Part shown: piece after piece, positions 22,744-32,245 of the stretch
How the letters are laid out: the number at the start of each line of letters is the position of its first letter
Numbering within the stretch: position 1 is the stretch's first letter
Assembly (NCBI GenBank): GCA_004431415.1
Contig: QPMI01000383.1
Location: forward strand, 1-39,820
DNA length: 39,820 nt
Direction: 5' to 3'
From: Cyanophora paradoxa
Taxonomy: Eukaryota > Glaucocystophyceae > Cyanophorales > Cyanophoraceae
Program-made: the position numbers and the translations under genes
Notes under the pieces: generated by a model
What the model was told of the DNA's origin: nothing
Databases searched by the model: none
What the model saw: only the letters and a program-made list of their open reading frames with translations

Positions 22744-23095
22744 CCGACAGGCGCCGTTGAGGGCTAACGCTCTTTCGCAACTGATTTCCTATCTACGCGG
22801 GCTGGGCGCGCGTCTGCGACGCAAAATCGAGTGCTGGGGCTCGCTCGCTGACCCGCTGCGTGCAACGCTCGCCGGGCAGGCGTTTTGGCTCCGGTGATGA
22901 GTGGACGCGGTTTTGCGAACGAAGCAAGCTCTACCCCGGCGCGAGAAAACAAACCAGGGCCAACCGCCATGGACGCCGCACCGCCCGCCTTCGCCAGCGC
23001 GATATTGACGGTCGATCTACGCTCTCGCGGGTGCGTCGGCCGCGCCCACCGCGCATGGCTGGCGCGGGTCGGTCATCGGCCTTTGCCAGCCGGAC
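22744..23095. promoter_or_regulatory. Divergent promoter region
   Basis: About 350 bp between the start at 22743 (minus) and the likely start near 23096 (plus). Composition is mixed. A plus-strand Met at 22969 (MDAAPPAF) would shorten it. Promoter role is inferred from the head-to-head arrangement. Confidence 0.35.
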
Positions 23096-24210
23096 ATGGA
23101 CACAGAAGTCCTTCTCTTCCTTTCCGATACTGATCTTGCGGCGCTGCGCCCGCAGTTTTGGGCATGACGCCGCCCTGACCCGCGACTCCACGCGCCCCCA
23201 CCGGCGGCTTCACGCCCCGTGAGTATTCCTGAGCTACATGTCCTCTGCGGCGTCCTGTCCCTCATAGTCACTGGCAGTGGGAGGTCGATCGTCGTCGCAG
23301 AATCTCCTGCGGCGGTCACGGCGGGGCCGTCATCGATCCAGGCCGCTCGCCCTCATTTCGAATTCGATCTCCCGATTGCCCTTGCTTCCGGGGCCGTCTT
23401 TCTCGATGCCGGTTAGTGGCCTGAGCTCCCCTTCTGCTGATTGCCTATCTCACTGTTGCTCGGCAGTTCTAGCGCTCAACTCTCAGGCTCCGTTGTTGTT
23501 CATGGCGGCCGGTCTCGTGACGGGCCTAAGCGCGTACCGCTGGATGCAAGGTTCGCGTTGGCCCCGTCACGACCTCAGGCGGAGGCGCTGAGCCCGGCGC
23601 AGTGAGCTGCCTGAGGCGAGCGTCCCGCAACCTGGTGGCGCGCGGCGAGGAGGTCACGCAGGCGTTCGAGGAGGTGCAGGAGGAGGTCGACCGTATCAAG
23701 AGCCGCGGGCAGGAGCACTGGAGGCACCTGCAGGACCTGGACGAGGAGACGCGGGCGCTCAAGCTGGAGGAGGAGCAGGGGCGCTCGCCCGCCGAGATCC
23801 TGTTCGAGCAGAGCCGGATACAGGCGATGAGGGACGAGGTCTCGTGCGACCTGATCACGCTCGGCGCCTGCGTCCAGCATGTCCGCCCCCCGCAGCCGCC
23901 CGCCCCTCCTCTGCGCGCCCCCCGACGCGCGCCCCGCAGGTCGACAACAAGGCGGACTACGCCTGCTCCCTGCGAACTGCTCTCGAGGGGGAGACTCGCG
24001 AGTTCAACCAGATGGCGCGCCCGCCCCGCCCCGCCCCGCCCCGCCCCGCGCCGGGCCGACCGGGCCGCGCTTACCGGCCCCGCGCAGGTGACGAGCGTGG
24101 ACCACTTCAGCCTGCTGCCCACCTGGAACTTCCTCGGCCTGAGCGAGGACGGGCAGCAGCAGCAGGGCAACGGCGGGCACCACCCCGGCGGCGGCCTCTC
24201 TGCCGCGTGA
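23096..24210 (+). CDS. Membrane segment plus coiled-coil protein, unrecognised
   Basis: No family recognised. Joining exons gives a hydrophobic region near 23375-23535 (IALASGAVFLDAV, then LLFMAAGLVTGLSAYRWMQ), followed directly by a charged helical region (VTQAFEEVQEEVDRIKSR, DLDEETRALKLEEE; 23620-23790) predicted to form a coiled coil. The end is TSVDHFSLLPTWNFLGLSED and a Gln/Gly/His-rich tail, with stop at 24208-24210. Supporting splices: DA/VLALNSQ (intron from about 23411), WMQ/VSCLRR, QH/VDNKADY and the GC-AG intron 24015-24087 joining NQM to VTSVD. A membrane anchor followed by a coiled coil suggests an organelle-membrane tether or assembly factor; that is inference. The 5' end is uncertain: MDTEVLLFLSDTDLAALRPQ at 23096 looks like a real N-terminus but its splice to the next exon is not resolved. 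Confidence 0.55.
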
Positions 24211-25339
24211 GCCCCCGGCCGTACTTGGCCTCCATTACAACTATGCAGCGACGCAACTTCGTTTCAAATTTAGCTAGCTTTACTTAGTTGGGAGGGGGGA
24301 TTCTTTGATATCCATTGTTGCATATTGGGTCACGGGATAGTTATTTTGAGTTTGCTGTGTTTTTAGTTGCTCGTCAGCGTTGAATTTTCTGGAGCTTAGG
24401 TAGCGGATCGTTTTGCTATGGTACCTCTTCCGCACTTCGCGGAGTGCGATTGCGGATTTCGCCCCCGTTTCGAATTCCCCTGCGTGCCAGTCCTCTGTTG
24501 TTGGGGAAGGACCCCCTTCCCCTTCCCCCACTTAGGGGTGTTCGGGTGCCCACCCTAGGCCAAAATGAAATGTCCCGACCTCCCAAAAGCCGGGTTTTCT
24601 CGCCGGATCCTAGCAAGGCATGCCTCTAGGAGTCCGGAAACGTGTGCCGGGAGATTTGTGTCCCGTCGGGTCTACCAGGAATGGGCAATAACACGTTTTC
24701 AGAAAAAGTGTTGCAGCGCCTCGCCAAGATGCGATATATGTGCCGGAACAAGTGCGCCTGAATGCTCGTAACAAGCCCAATGAGTCATGTCATACATGCC
24801 GAGACCGGAGGGGCACATGGTGGCCCGCTAGGCCGCCTCAAGTACCTTTGTACTTGCCAGTCCGAGACTCGATCTGGCGTCAAGCTCCTGCGAGTTTGAG
24901 TTTTTGCAGGGTACAAGAAACATCAGCCTCGTTCTTAGCTGCATCGATATCAAGCTTCCACCGGCCGGGCGACATCGATATCGCTCAGCGGCTAGCGCGG
25001 TGCAACAGAGCTGCCCCGGCCGCGGCCGCCGGCCGCGGCTGCACCGGCGCCGATGGTTCTGATCCGGTCGCGGCCGGTGCCATGGCCATCTGCTCTTCCA
25101 CGTGCACCTCGAGCTCACCGGCAGGCGCGGCAGGCGCTCAGTACTGCGGCAGGCGCGCGGCAGGCGCGCGGCATGTGTTCTAGATGCAGCGATAGCGACG
25201 GCGCTATCAGCCGGCAACAAACTCATCGGCCGCTGCCACATGTACATGTACAGCGCTAGCCGGCGCCGGCGCGCGGCGCGGCGCGACCGGCCGGGAGCGG
25301 GCCGGGAGTGCGCGCGCGCGCGCGGCGGGCGGCAGCGCG
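24211..25339. other. Gene-poor spacer, partly AT-rich
   Basis: About 1.1 kb without a credible gene. The part 24230-24460 is the most AT-rich stretch in the window and includes runs of T. From 24930 onward the sequence is dominated by palindromic words such as atcgatatc, aagctt, ccgcggccg and ccatgg. ORFs here are short and differ in composition from real exons. Confidence 0.5.
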
Positions 25340-26205
25340 GCTCGCGCGCCGGGCGGGGCGGAGATGCGGCGGGCGGTGGCGCGGCTCGACGGGCGGGGCG
25401 GAGGCGCGGCGGGCGGCGACGCGGCTTGACGGGCGGGGCGGAGGCGCAGCGGGCGGCAGCGCGGCTCGACGGGCGGGGCGGAGGCGCGGCGGGCGGCGAC
25501 GCGGCTCGACGGGCGGGGCGGAGGCGCAGCGGGCGGCAGCGCGGCTCGACGGGCGGGGCGGAGGCGCGGCGGGCGGCGACGCGGCTCGACGGGCGGGCGG
25601 AGGCGCAGCGGGCGGCAGCGCGGCTCGACGGGCGGGGCGGAGGCGCGGCGGGGGGCGGCGCGGAGGCGCAGCGGCGGCAGCGCGGCTCGACGGGCGGGGC
25701 GGAGGCGCGGCGGGCGGCGACGCGGCTCGACGGGCGGGGCGGAGGCGCAGCGGGCGGCAGCGCGGCTCGACGGGCGGGCGGAGGCGCGGCGGGGGCGACG
25801 CGGCTCGACGGGCGGGGCGGAGGCGCAGCGGGCGGCAGCGCGGCTCGACGGGCGGGGCGGAGGCGCGGCGGGGGCGGCGCGGAGGCGCAGCGGGCGGCAG
25901 CGCGGCTCGACGGGCGGGGCGGAGGCGCGGCGGGCGGCGACGCGGCTCGACGGGCGGGGCGGAGGCGCAGCGGGCGGCAGCGCGGCTCGACGGGCGGGGC
26001 GGAGGCGCGGCGGGGGGCGGCGCGGCTCGACGGGCGGGGCGGAGGCGCGGCGGGGGCGGCGCGGCTCGACGGGCGGGCGGAGGCGCGGCGGGGGGCGGCG
26101 CGGCTCGACGGGCGGGGCGGAGGCGCGGCGGGGGCGGCGCGGCTCGACGGGCGGGGCGGAGGCGCGGCGGGCGGCGACGCGGCTCGACGGGCGGGGCGGA
26201 TCGGA
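25340..26205. repeat. GC-rich minisatellite, 40-bp unit, about 20 copies
   Basis: Tandem array with a unit close to cggctcgacgggcggggcgg followed by aggcgcRgcgggcggcRRcg (40 bp). Units start at about 25381, 25421, 25461 and so on to 26179. In the first part, units ending ggcgcgg...gcgacg alternate with units ending ggcgcag...gcagcg, giving an 80-bp higher-order repeat. Later units are more uniform (gcggcgggggcggcg) and several carry 1-bp length changes or internal duplications (e.g. 25645-25680, 25865-25900). Long ORFs cross the array in more than one frame only because the unit almost lacks stop trinucleotides. Since 40 is not a multiple of 3 and unit lengths vary, a conserved protein is unlikely. 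Confidence 0.92.
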
Positions 26206-27691
26206 GGCGCGGTGGGCCCGGGGCGGTGGCGGGGCTTGCAGGGCTTTTTGTTTAATTTCGATTTCGCTGCGAGCTGCTAGCGCTGCGGCCCAGGCCTACG
26301 TTAACGTTAACGTTAACGAGTATTTTAGAACCGTTGAACCCGCCTTGCACATCTTTGAGACGAGCTCTCGAGCAGGGGGCGGTGCACGTGGCGAGTCGAA
26401 TTGCAATTGATCATCATTGGCCTGCCAGGCTGTAAGTCGACGTCCCGGAGTCCTCTTTCGGCCAACGGTCACTAAGTCACCGGGTCCCATATGGCATATG
26501 GCCATTAGAGGTCCTTCCCCTCCAACAGGGGCAGTGCAACTGCAGTGACCCTGTTCCGTTCATACTCTTCCTCGTCGACGTCGACGCTGCAGCCTGGCCG
26601 ATACGTGCTCTCGAGTTTGAGCCCAGCCCCGCAATTAGCAACTCGGCAGACGCCCGCCGCGGGTGTGCATGCGCATCCTAGTACTCGTTAAGGTTGGGTC
26701 GGAGCGCTAGCGAAGCGCGCGGGATATCGATCAAGCTTGAAATCTGCCGCCCTTCTAGATGTCGATCGCGAGCTAATGATCAAGAGCCGTACGCGCGGCC
26801 GTGCGGCGGCGGCAGCTGAGCATGTACTAACCGTGCGGCGGCCGGCGCCTGATATCGATCGAGCAGTGACCAGTGAGCACTAACGCTATACTAGAAGCTA
26901 GCTGCCGTGGCCAGGCAGCGCCGCAACCGCTGCAGCTGTCGCCGGCGCCGCCGTACGCGTGCATGCGCCGCCGGCGGGCGGGCGGCGGGCGGCGGGCGCG
27001 CTCCGCGCGGCACTCTCGCCGCGCAAGTGATGAGCCGCGCGCTTGCGATTGGAGATCGACGCTCACTTGCAAATGGGGGAACGACTTTGGGGGGAGCGCG
27101 TTTGGGGGGAGCGAGTCGGTGTCTCACGTGCGACTCAAGAGAAATAGTCCCGTGCATCTGAGTATGCGTACCCCTTTCGCCGACATGGACTTGAAGCTCC
27201 CGTGCCGGTTGTCGAAGTCTAGATACCGCACCCCAGCGCGACGAGCGGCGACGAGCAGCGTCGAGCAGCGTCGGAGAGACGACGAGTACTGCACAGCACG
27301 CGCTCTGCCGCTCAGCGCGCTAGCTAGCTAGCGCTCCGGCGCGCGGACGTCGACGGCAATGCAAGTTTGCTTCGATACACGCTGAGCTCGCCACTCGCGC
27401 CGCGGAACATTGGAGCATTATTCTTGTGTAGACGACGTATATTCGTATTCAGTAGTGTGCACGCTGTGTGCCGTCGTCTTTGTGCACGGCGAAAGGATCG
27501 TCCGTCCGCCGTCGACGGCCGTTCCGTCGTTCTTGAGAACCGGCAAGCGCTTCTACGGTCAATCTTGTGAGCGTGCGCACCCCATGGAACGCTCGCACAG
27601 CAGCGGAAGGGCTGCGCGCCGGAATCAAAAACATTTTCGCCGCTGACCTTCTCGCGCAGATTGAGCTCCTGTTTAGTCGGTCTAGAGCGAA
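26206..27691. other. Gene-poor spacer and likely 5' region of the bHLH gene
   Basis: About 1.5 kb without a credible coding exon. It contains a short TTAACG repeat (26298-26320), many self-complementary words (gatatcgatc, aagctt, gctagc) and an 18-nt perfect palindrome at 27317-27334. The last 300 bp are less GC-rich and may be promoter and 5' UTR of the following gene. ORFs here are short and overlap in several frames. Confidence 0.45.
26298..26320. repeat. Short TTAACG tandem repeat
   Basis: acgttaacgttaacgttaacgag contains three and a half TTAACG hexamers, each overlapping the palindrome GTTAAC. It lies about 100 bp after the minisatellite. It is not the TTAGGG-type telomere repeat, and the array is too short to be called telomeric. 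Confidence 0.6.
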
Positions 27692-29767
27692 ATGGACGAA
27701 ACAGCTAAAATGAATGACCTGCTCCTGGCGGTACGCAGCGTCGTCTTGATCCGCTCGCTTCTTGCTATCTTCCACATCAAATCTGCGTCGCAGGGCAACC
27801 TGCTACTAAATGTAAATGGAAAACACGCGGCGAGCAGCGGAAGCTCAACCAGCAGCAGCAGCAGCAAAAGCTCGCACAGCTCCAGCTCCGCACATGCGGA
27901 AAAAAGCCGGCAGCTGAGCGAGGACGCTGTGCCGAGCTTCCTAAAACACGTTTCCATAGCCGGCAGCGACAGGTGCTTGCCGACTGCCTTTCTTTCTATT
28001 TCACGCTCGCCCCGCTTGAGCGACGCCCGCAGCGCGCGAGCGGACTCCGTGCAGTCGCCGTCGAAGATCCAGGACACTGGGGCGACTCCAATGCAGGTCG
28101 ACCCGCGTCAGCCGTCCTTCCAGGCGATCAACAGGATTGAGAACGGTCCCGGTGCGCCCCGAGGAACAGAAAAGAAAACAAAACAGAACAAAAGGAGAAC
28201 AAAGGGGCCAACAAGCGGGCGTCTTGCGGGAATCGCCTCTCTGCCCTAATTCATTTCGGCGCAGCGTCGTCGGGCTCCTCGGGCCCCGGCTCCTCCACGA
28301 GCTCCAGCGAGAGCCGCGAGCTCAGGTTCCCCCGCCCCGCCGCGCCCCGCGCAGGGAGGGGCCGGGCCGGCCGACCGACCGCTCGCTCGCGCAGCACGAG
28401 CCACGGCGGCGGGAGCAGCGGCTCCGGCTCCGACTCGCGGGAGCCGTCCCCCGCGGACCGTGCGCCCCCTGCCCGCGGCGAGGCCGCCTCCCCCTCTCAC
28501 GCGCCGCCCCTGCAGAGCCGTCGCCGAGCCCGTCGACCTCGACGGAGGCGAAGGCGGGGAGCACGGGCGGCGGGCAGCAGACATCGAAGAAGGGCGCCGC
28601 CTCGAGCAAGAAGCGGACGGGGTGCGCGCTGGCGGGGCGCGCCGGCGGGGCGGGGCGGGGCGGGGCGGGGCGGGGGCCGAGGCGGGGGGCGCAGGAGCAG
28701 CACACAGAGCGAGCAGGAGAAGGAGATGCTGGCCAAGTTCCGCAAGGAGTCCCACTCGGCCCTGGAGCAGCGGCGGCGGGACAAGATCAACGACGGGATC
28801 AACCAGCTCAAGGAACTCGTCGAGCCGTACTCCTCCAACGGCAAGTACGACAAGGCCTCCGTCCTCCGCAAGTCCATCGAGTACATCCAGCAGGTACCCC
28901 CTCCCTCCCTGCCTCCCCCCCCCCCCCCCCCCCCCCCCCCTCCTGGGCTGAGGGCGGGGCGCAGAGCCAGGCGCTGCAGCGGCGGCTCGTGGAGGAGAAC
29001 TTTGCCCTGCGCGAGGACAACGCGCAGCTCCAGGTGCCCCCCGCCGGCCCCCCGTCCTCCCGCCCCGCCGAGGCGCCCGCCCCGCAGGGCTGCCTCGAGG
29101 TCATCCGCACCGAGAACCGCCTCCTCCGCGTCGAGATCACGAAGCTCAAGCGCGCCCCGCCGCCCCGCCCCCGCCCCGGCCCCGCCCTGCTGACTGTGCG
29201 GGGGCAGCCCGAACCTGAAGCACCTGGAGGACGCGCCGCTGGAGGGCGTGCGCCACAACGGCGCGCACGGGCGCCACGTCCCCCACCCCCACCCCCCGGC
29301 CCCACCCCACCCCACGGCCACCCCACGCCACGCCCACCCGAGGGCCCGGCGCGCCCCGCCCGCCTTCCTCCCGCACCCGCACCACTCCCACGCGCACCAC
29401 GCCCACGCCCACGCCAAGGCCATCGGCGCCGTCCCGCCGCTGCCGGGCGCGGCGGGGCCGGAGCCGGGCGGCCCGTCTCCACCTCGAGCCACGTGCTCTC
29501 CCCGGCCGAGGCCCTCGCCCTCGCCGGCCTCTCCGTCGCCTCCGGCCTGCCCCCGCCCGCTCCCAGTGCGCAGCCCTCCCGGCCCCCTTCCCCGCCTTTC
29601 CGCTGTGCTCACGCCCCGCCCCGCCCGCAGCCGTCGCCGCCATCCCGGTCGTCCCCCAGATCGCCCCGGCGCCCCGTCCCGCCTTCGACGGCCCGCCCCC
29701 GGCCCCCCTCGCCCCGCCCCCGGGGGCCGCCCCCCTCGCCACCCAGGGCGGCCAGTCCCCCCGGTGA
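27692..29767 (+). CDS. bHLH-leucine zipper transcription factor
   Basis: Nuclear factor expected to bind E-box DNA as a dimer. The likely N-terminus is MDETAKMNDLLLA, spliced to GNLLLNVNGKHAASSG, then a Ser-rich stretch and QAINRIEN; more Ser/Gly/Pro-rich exons and a basic exon (TSKKGAASSKKRT) follow. The bHLH is at about 28727-28893: basic region RKESHSALEQRRRDKIN with the His, Glu and Arg residues typical of E-box binders, helix 1 INQLKELV, a loop, and helix 2 KASVLRKSIEYIQQ. A 26-C intron follows, then zipper exons ALQRRLVEENFALREDNAQL and CLEVIRTENRLLRVEITKLK. A His/Pro-rich region (HSHAHHAHAHAKA) and SSHVLSPAEALALAGLSVAS lead to the end at TQGGQSPR. The layout resembles USF/MITF/MLX-type factors in general form only; no orthologue is claimed. 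Exon borders between 28260 and 28710 and between 29270 and 29640 are uncertain. Confidence 0.82.
28915..28940. repeat. 26-nt poly-C tract in an intron of the bHLH gene
   Basis: An uninterrupted run of 26 C inside the intron that follows SIEYIQQ, just before the acceptor gggcgcag. It takes the place of the polypyrimidine tract and could form an i-motif (G-quadruplex on the other strand). Confidence 0.85.
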
Positions 29768-30591
29768 TCCCTCGCCTCGGGAGGCCCTGCCCTCCTTCGC
29801 CGCTGCCGCGATGAACGTCCCTCGCTCATCCTTGCCTGCTTTTCTTTCTCTTGCCTTCCCCGTTCGCCTCGCCTCGGGTTCTGTCTTGGTAGAGCAGCCT
29901 GCATTTGATCGTGACATGCGATGTTCGCTAGCTGTCAACTAGCAGCACATCTGCGGTCTAGCAGCCTGTAATCTTGCCCCCCCTCTTTCTCCGCGCCTCA
30001 GTTGCACACAACGACCGCGCAAAAGACCATCAGATTTCATTTTTGCTTTACAGTTCGTTTAGGCAGTCCTCCCCGTGTGCTGGGAACCACATGCCTCCCT
30101 TTTCACGATCTCAGCGATGTACATTCTCGTTCCCGATGTTGACTCGATCCTAGAAGCTGCTCCCGACTCGAAGAGACGGAGCCTACATATTTCTATCGAC
30201 GTCAAACCCTTGTCCGCGCTGCGCGTGCAGCGGCGCGCGGCCGGGCCCCATGTGTACATCTTACTTCAATTTCAATTGCGAAAACCTTACCCTGCGCATG
30301 CTTGTCTATGATGGCGTCGCCACCGGCGCCGGCTCCAGAATCCACGCAGGGTCATGCTAGGCCTAGGTAGTTTATTTAATCTGGTGTTAACGTGTATATT
30401 CCTAAATTTGAAATAGAGAATTCAATGATTCGAAGTGCGCAATTCACGTTGAATGCAAGTCCCTGCTGCCTCGATCCCGCTCTGCCGCCATAGCCCGCGG
30501 CACGCATCACTTCCGCGTTTTGTTTTCGTATTCACAGATCGAAGGGGGGCCGGCCGAACGGCCCGGCCCCTCCGTGGCGGGGGGGTACGGC
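29768..30591. other. Convergent spacer, AT-richer
   Basis: About 820 bp between the stop of the bHLH gene and the stop of the cyclophilin gene. It includes an AT-rich segment (30365-30425) with a second copy of the 15-mer gaattcaatgattcg (30418-30432) also found at 19350-19364, and palindromes such as ctaggcctag. No gene was recognised. Confidence 0.5.
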
Positions 30592-31933
30592 TCAGGCGTC
30601 GACGGGGAGCTCGCCGGAGTCGGCGACGGTGACGGTCTTGGAGGGGGTGCCGGACTCGGAGCCGATCTTCTCGACGCGGGCGACGACGTCCATGCCCTCG
30701 ATGACCTTGCCGAAGACCACTGCGCCCGCCCGCCCGCTCCCGTCGGCGCCCGCCGCCCCCGGCGCGAGCGCGGGGGCGCACCGTGGCGCCCGTCCAGCCA
30801 CGAGGTGACGACGGTGGTGATGAAGAACTGCGGCGCGTGAGCGCGGCGAGGCCGGGCCTGAGGCGGCGCGGCCTCCTCGCCGCCCGCACCTGGGAGCCGT
30901 TAGTGTCGGGGCCGGCGTTGGCCATGGACAGGTAGCCGGCGGCCTTGTGCTTGATCTTGAAGTCTGCGGGCGGGTCAGCGGCGCGGCCGCGCGGCAATCC
31001 GGGCACGGCGCGGCCAAACGCACTCTGCGCGGAACGCGGCTCAGCAAGCAGACGGCATGTCCCGAGTCACGGGGGCGGGCTCACCTCATCCTCGAAGCGA
31101 GCGCCGTAGATCGACTCGCCGCCGCGGCCGTCGCCAAGGGTGAAGTCTGCAGCAGGGTTCAGGCCGACATACATGCGCGGCGGCCTTCCGGACACACGCA
31201 CCACCGCCCTGGATCACTACACGACGCACGCGGTGGCCGCATGGTCAGGAAAGCATGCGATGATCGGGGCGACGAAAAGCGCACTGAAGTTGGGGATAAT
31301 ACTGCGCAAGGGACGTTCAGCGATCTAGTCGCAGCTCTGAAATCGACAGGACGTGGCGTACCGGTGGAACTTGGAGCCCTTGTAGTGGAGGGGCTTGCCC
31401 TGTGCTTACGTCAGCAACCCGCTACCGTAGCTCGCGGCTGGCAGCCGCCTGGGACTCTAGGACGGAATGCTTGCAAACTAAGGCGAACCGAGGTGCCAGT
31501 GCCCTTCTCGCCGGTGCAGAGGGCGCGGAAGTTCTCTGCAGGCCCGTGGTCACGCGTCGCCTGTGCCATTCGGGCGCGTGCGACGTACCGACGGTCTTGG
31601 GGACAGTGTTGCCGAAAAGACCCATCACCTAGACGGCATCGAACGCGTTCGGACGGCACAGCTGCGCGACAGAACGGGCCGAACGCACAATGCGGCCCGC
31701 CTTCTGGCCATCGATTTCCACGTCGAAGAAGACCTTGTGGGTGATCTTCTCGAGGTCGCCGCCGCCGCTCTTCTTGGCCTTCTTCGCAATCGGTCCGCGC
31801 TCATAGCGCAGGTGGCGGGTCCCGCAAGCACCTTCTTCGCCTCGGCCTGGAACGAGACGAAGCTGGACAAGAAGAGGACGCCGACGATAATCCCGAGGAG
31901 GCCGAGCCTCTTGCGGCTGCAGTCGAAGGTCAT
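30592..31933 (-). CDS. Secretory-pathway cyclophilin (peptidyl-prolyl isomerase, CypB-like)
   Basis: Catalyses cis-trans isomerisation of peptidyl-prolyl bonds. The N-terminus is a signal peptide: MTFDCSRKR, the hydrophobic core [19 protein letters not shown], then QAEAKK, so entry into the ER is expected. Spliced exons give [120 protein letters not shown] and [20 protein letters not shown]. Active-site residues of the family are present (Arg and Phe-Met-Gln in FHRIIPNFMIQGG, the [13 protein letters not shown] block, Trp-Leu and His in WLDGRH). Two exons are only 17 nt (31285-31301) and 15 nt (31202-31216). The end [10 protein letters not shown] carries no KDEL-type signal. The start at 31933 is chosen because the signal peptide begins there; the ORF extends further upstream but into the divergent gene's 5' end. 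Confidence 0.93.
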
Positions 31934-32027
31934 TCTTGCTGCAACGACGGTGTATCCCGGTCGGACACAGGGTACGCGAACACGAGACGACGTCGACGAG
32001 CTGGCGCTGCGGCGAGCCACGTCTGCG
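31934..32027. promoter_or_regulatory. Short divergent promoter, cyclophilin / plus-strand unit
   Basis: Only about 94 bp separate the cyclophilin start (31933) from the first plus-strand ATG (32028). If the small Cys-rich ORF is not real, the spacer to the next plus-strand start (32246) is about 310 bp. Shared promoter use is inferred from geometry. Confidence 0.35.
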
Positions 32028-32153
32028 ATGGCAACGGCAGCCGCGAAATGTTCAACTTGCGGGGCAGTCGGACCGAGCGTGTGCGAGAACAAGGTCAGCT
32101 GCCCGGCTCAGCTCGAAGCGCTGTATCGATGCTTAGCTCGATGCGCCGCTTAG
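32028..32153 (+). CDS. Small Cys-rich ORF, 41 aa
   Basis: Encodes MATAAAKCSTCGAVGPSVCE followed by NKVSCPAQLEALYRCLARCA and a final Ala. Six Cys are arranged CxxC, C, C and CxxxC. The spacing hints at a metal-binding or disulfide-bonded mini-protein, loosely like CHCH-type proteins, but it is not a clean twin CX9C motif. It could be a stand-alone microprotein, an upstream ORF of the ferredoxin-like gene that follows, or chance. Confidence 0.35.
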   Translation: MATAAAKCSTCGAVGPSVCENKVSCPAQLEALYRCLARCAA

Positions 32154-32245
32154 ATGGTTGGCATCGACAAGTACATGAAGCACGTGTTCGTCGGCGCCGG
32201 GCCTCCTGCGTGCGTGGATCTTGTGCGCGTGCGTGTTTGGCCTCT

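Noticed and set aside
24943-24957. atcgatatcaagctt resembles a cloning-vector polylinker
   Set aside because: The match to common polylinkers stops after about 13 bases and the flanks differ. Similar palindromic words occur all over these spacers, so it looks like native sequence.
25102-26280. Two long plus-strand ORFs over the minisatellite as Gly/Arg/Ala-rich protein genes
   Set aside because: They are open in more than one frame because the 40-bp unit nearly lacks stops. Unit length is not a multiple of three and varies, so no stable protein repeat would result.
26298-26320. TTAACG repeat as telomere or interstitial telomere
   Set aside because: Only three and a half units, and not a known telomere hexamer of the likely groups. 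Better explained by the general richness in GTTAAC-type palindromes.
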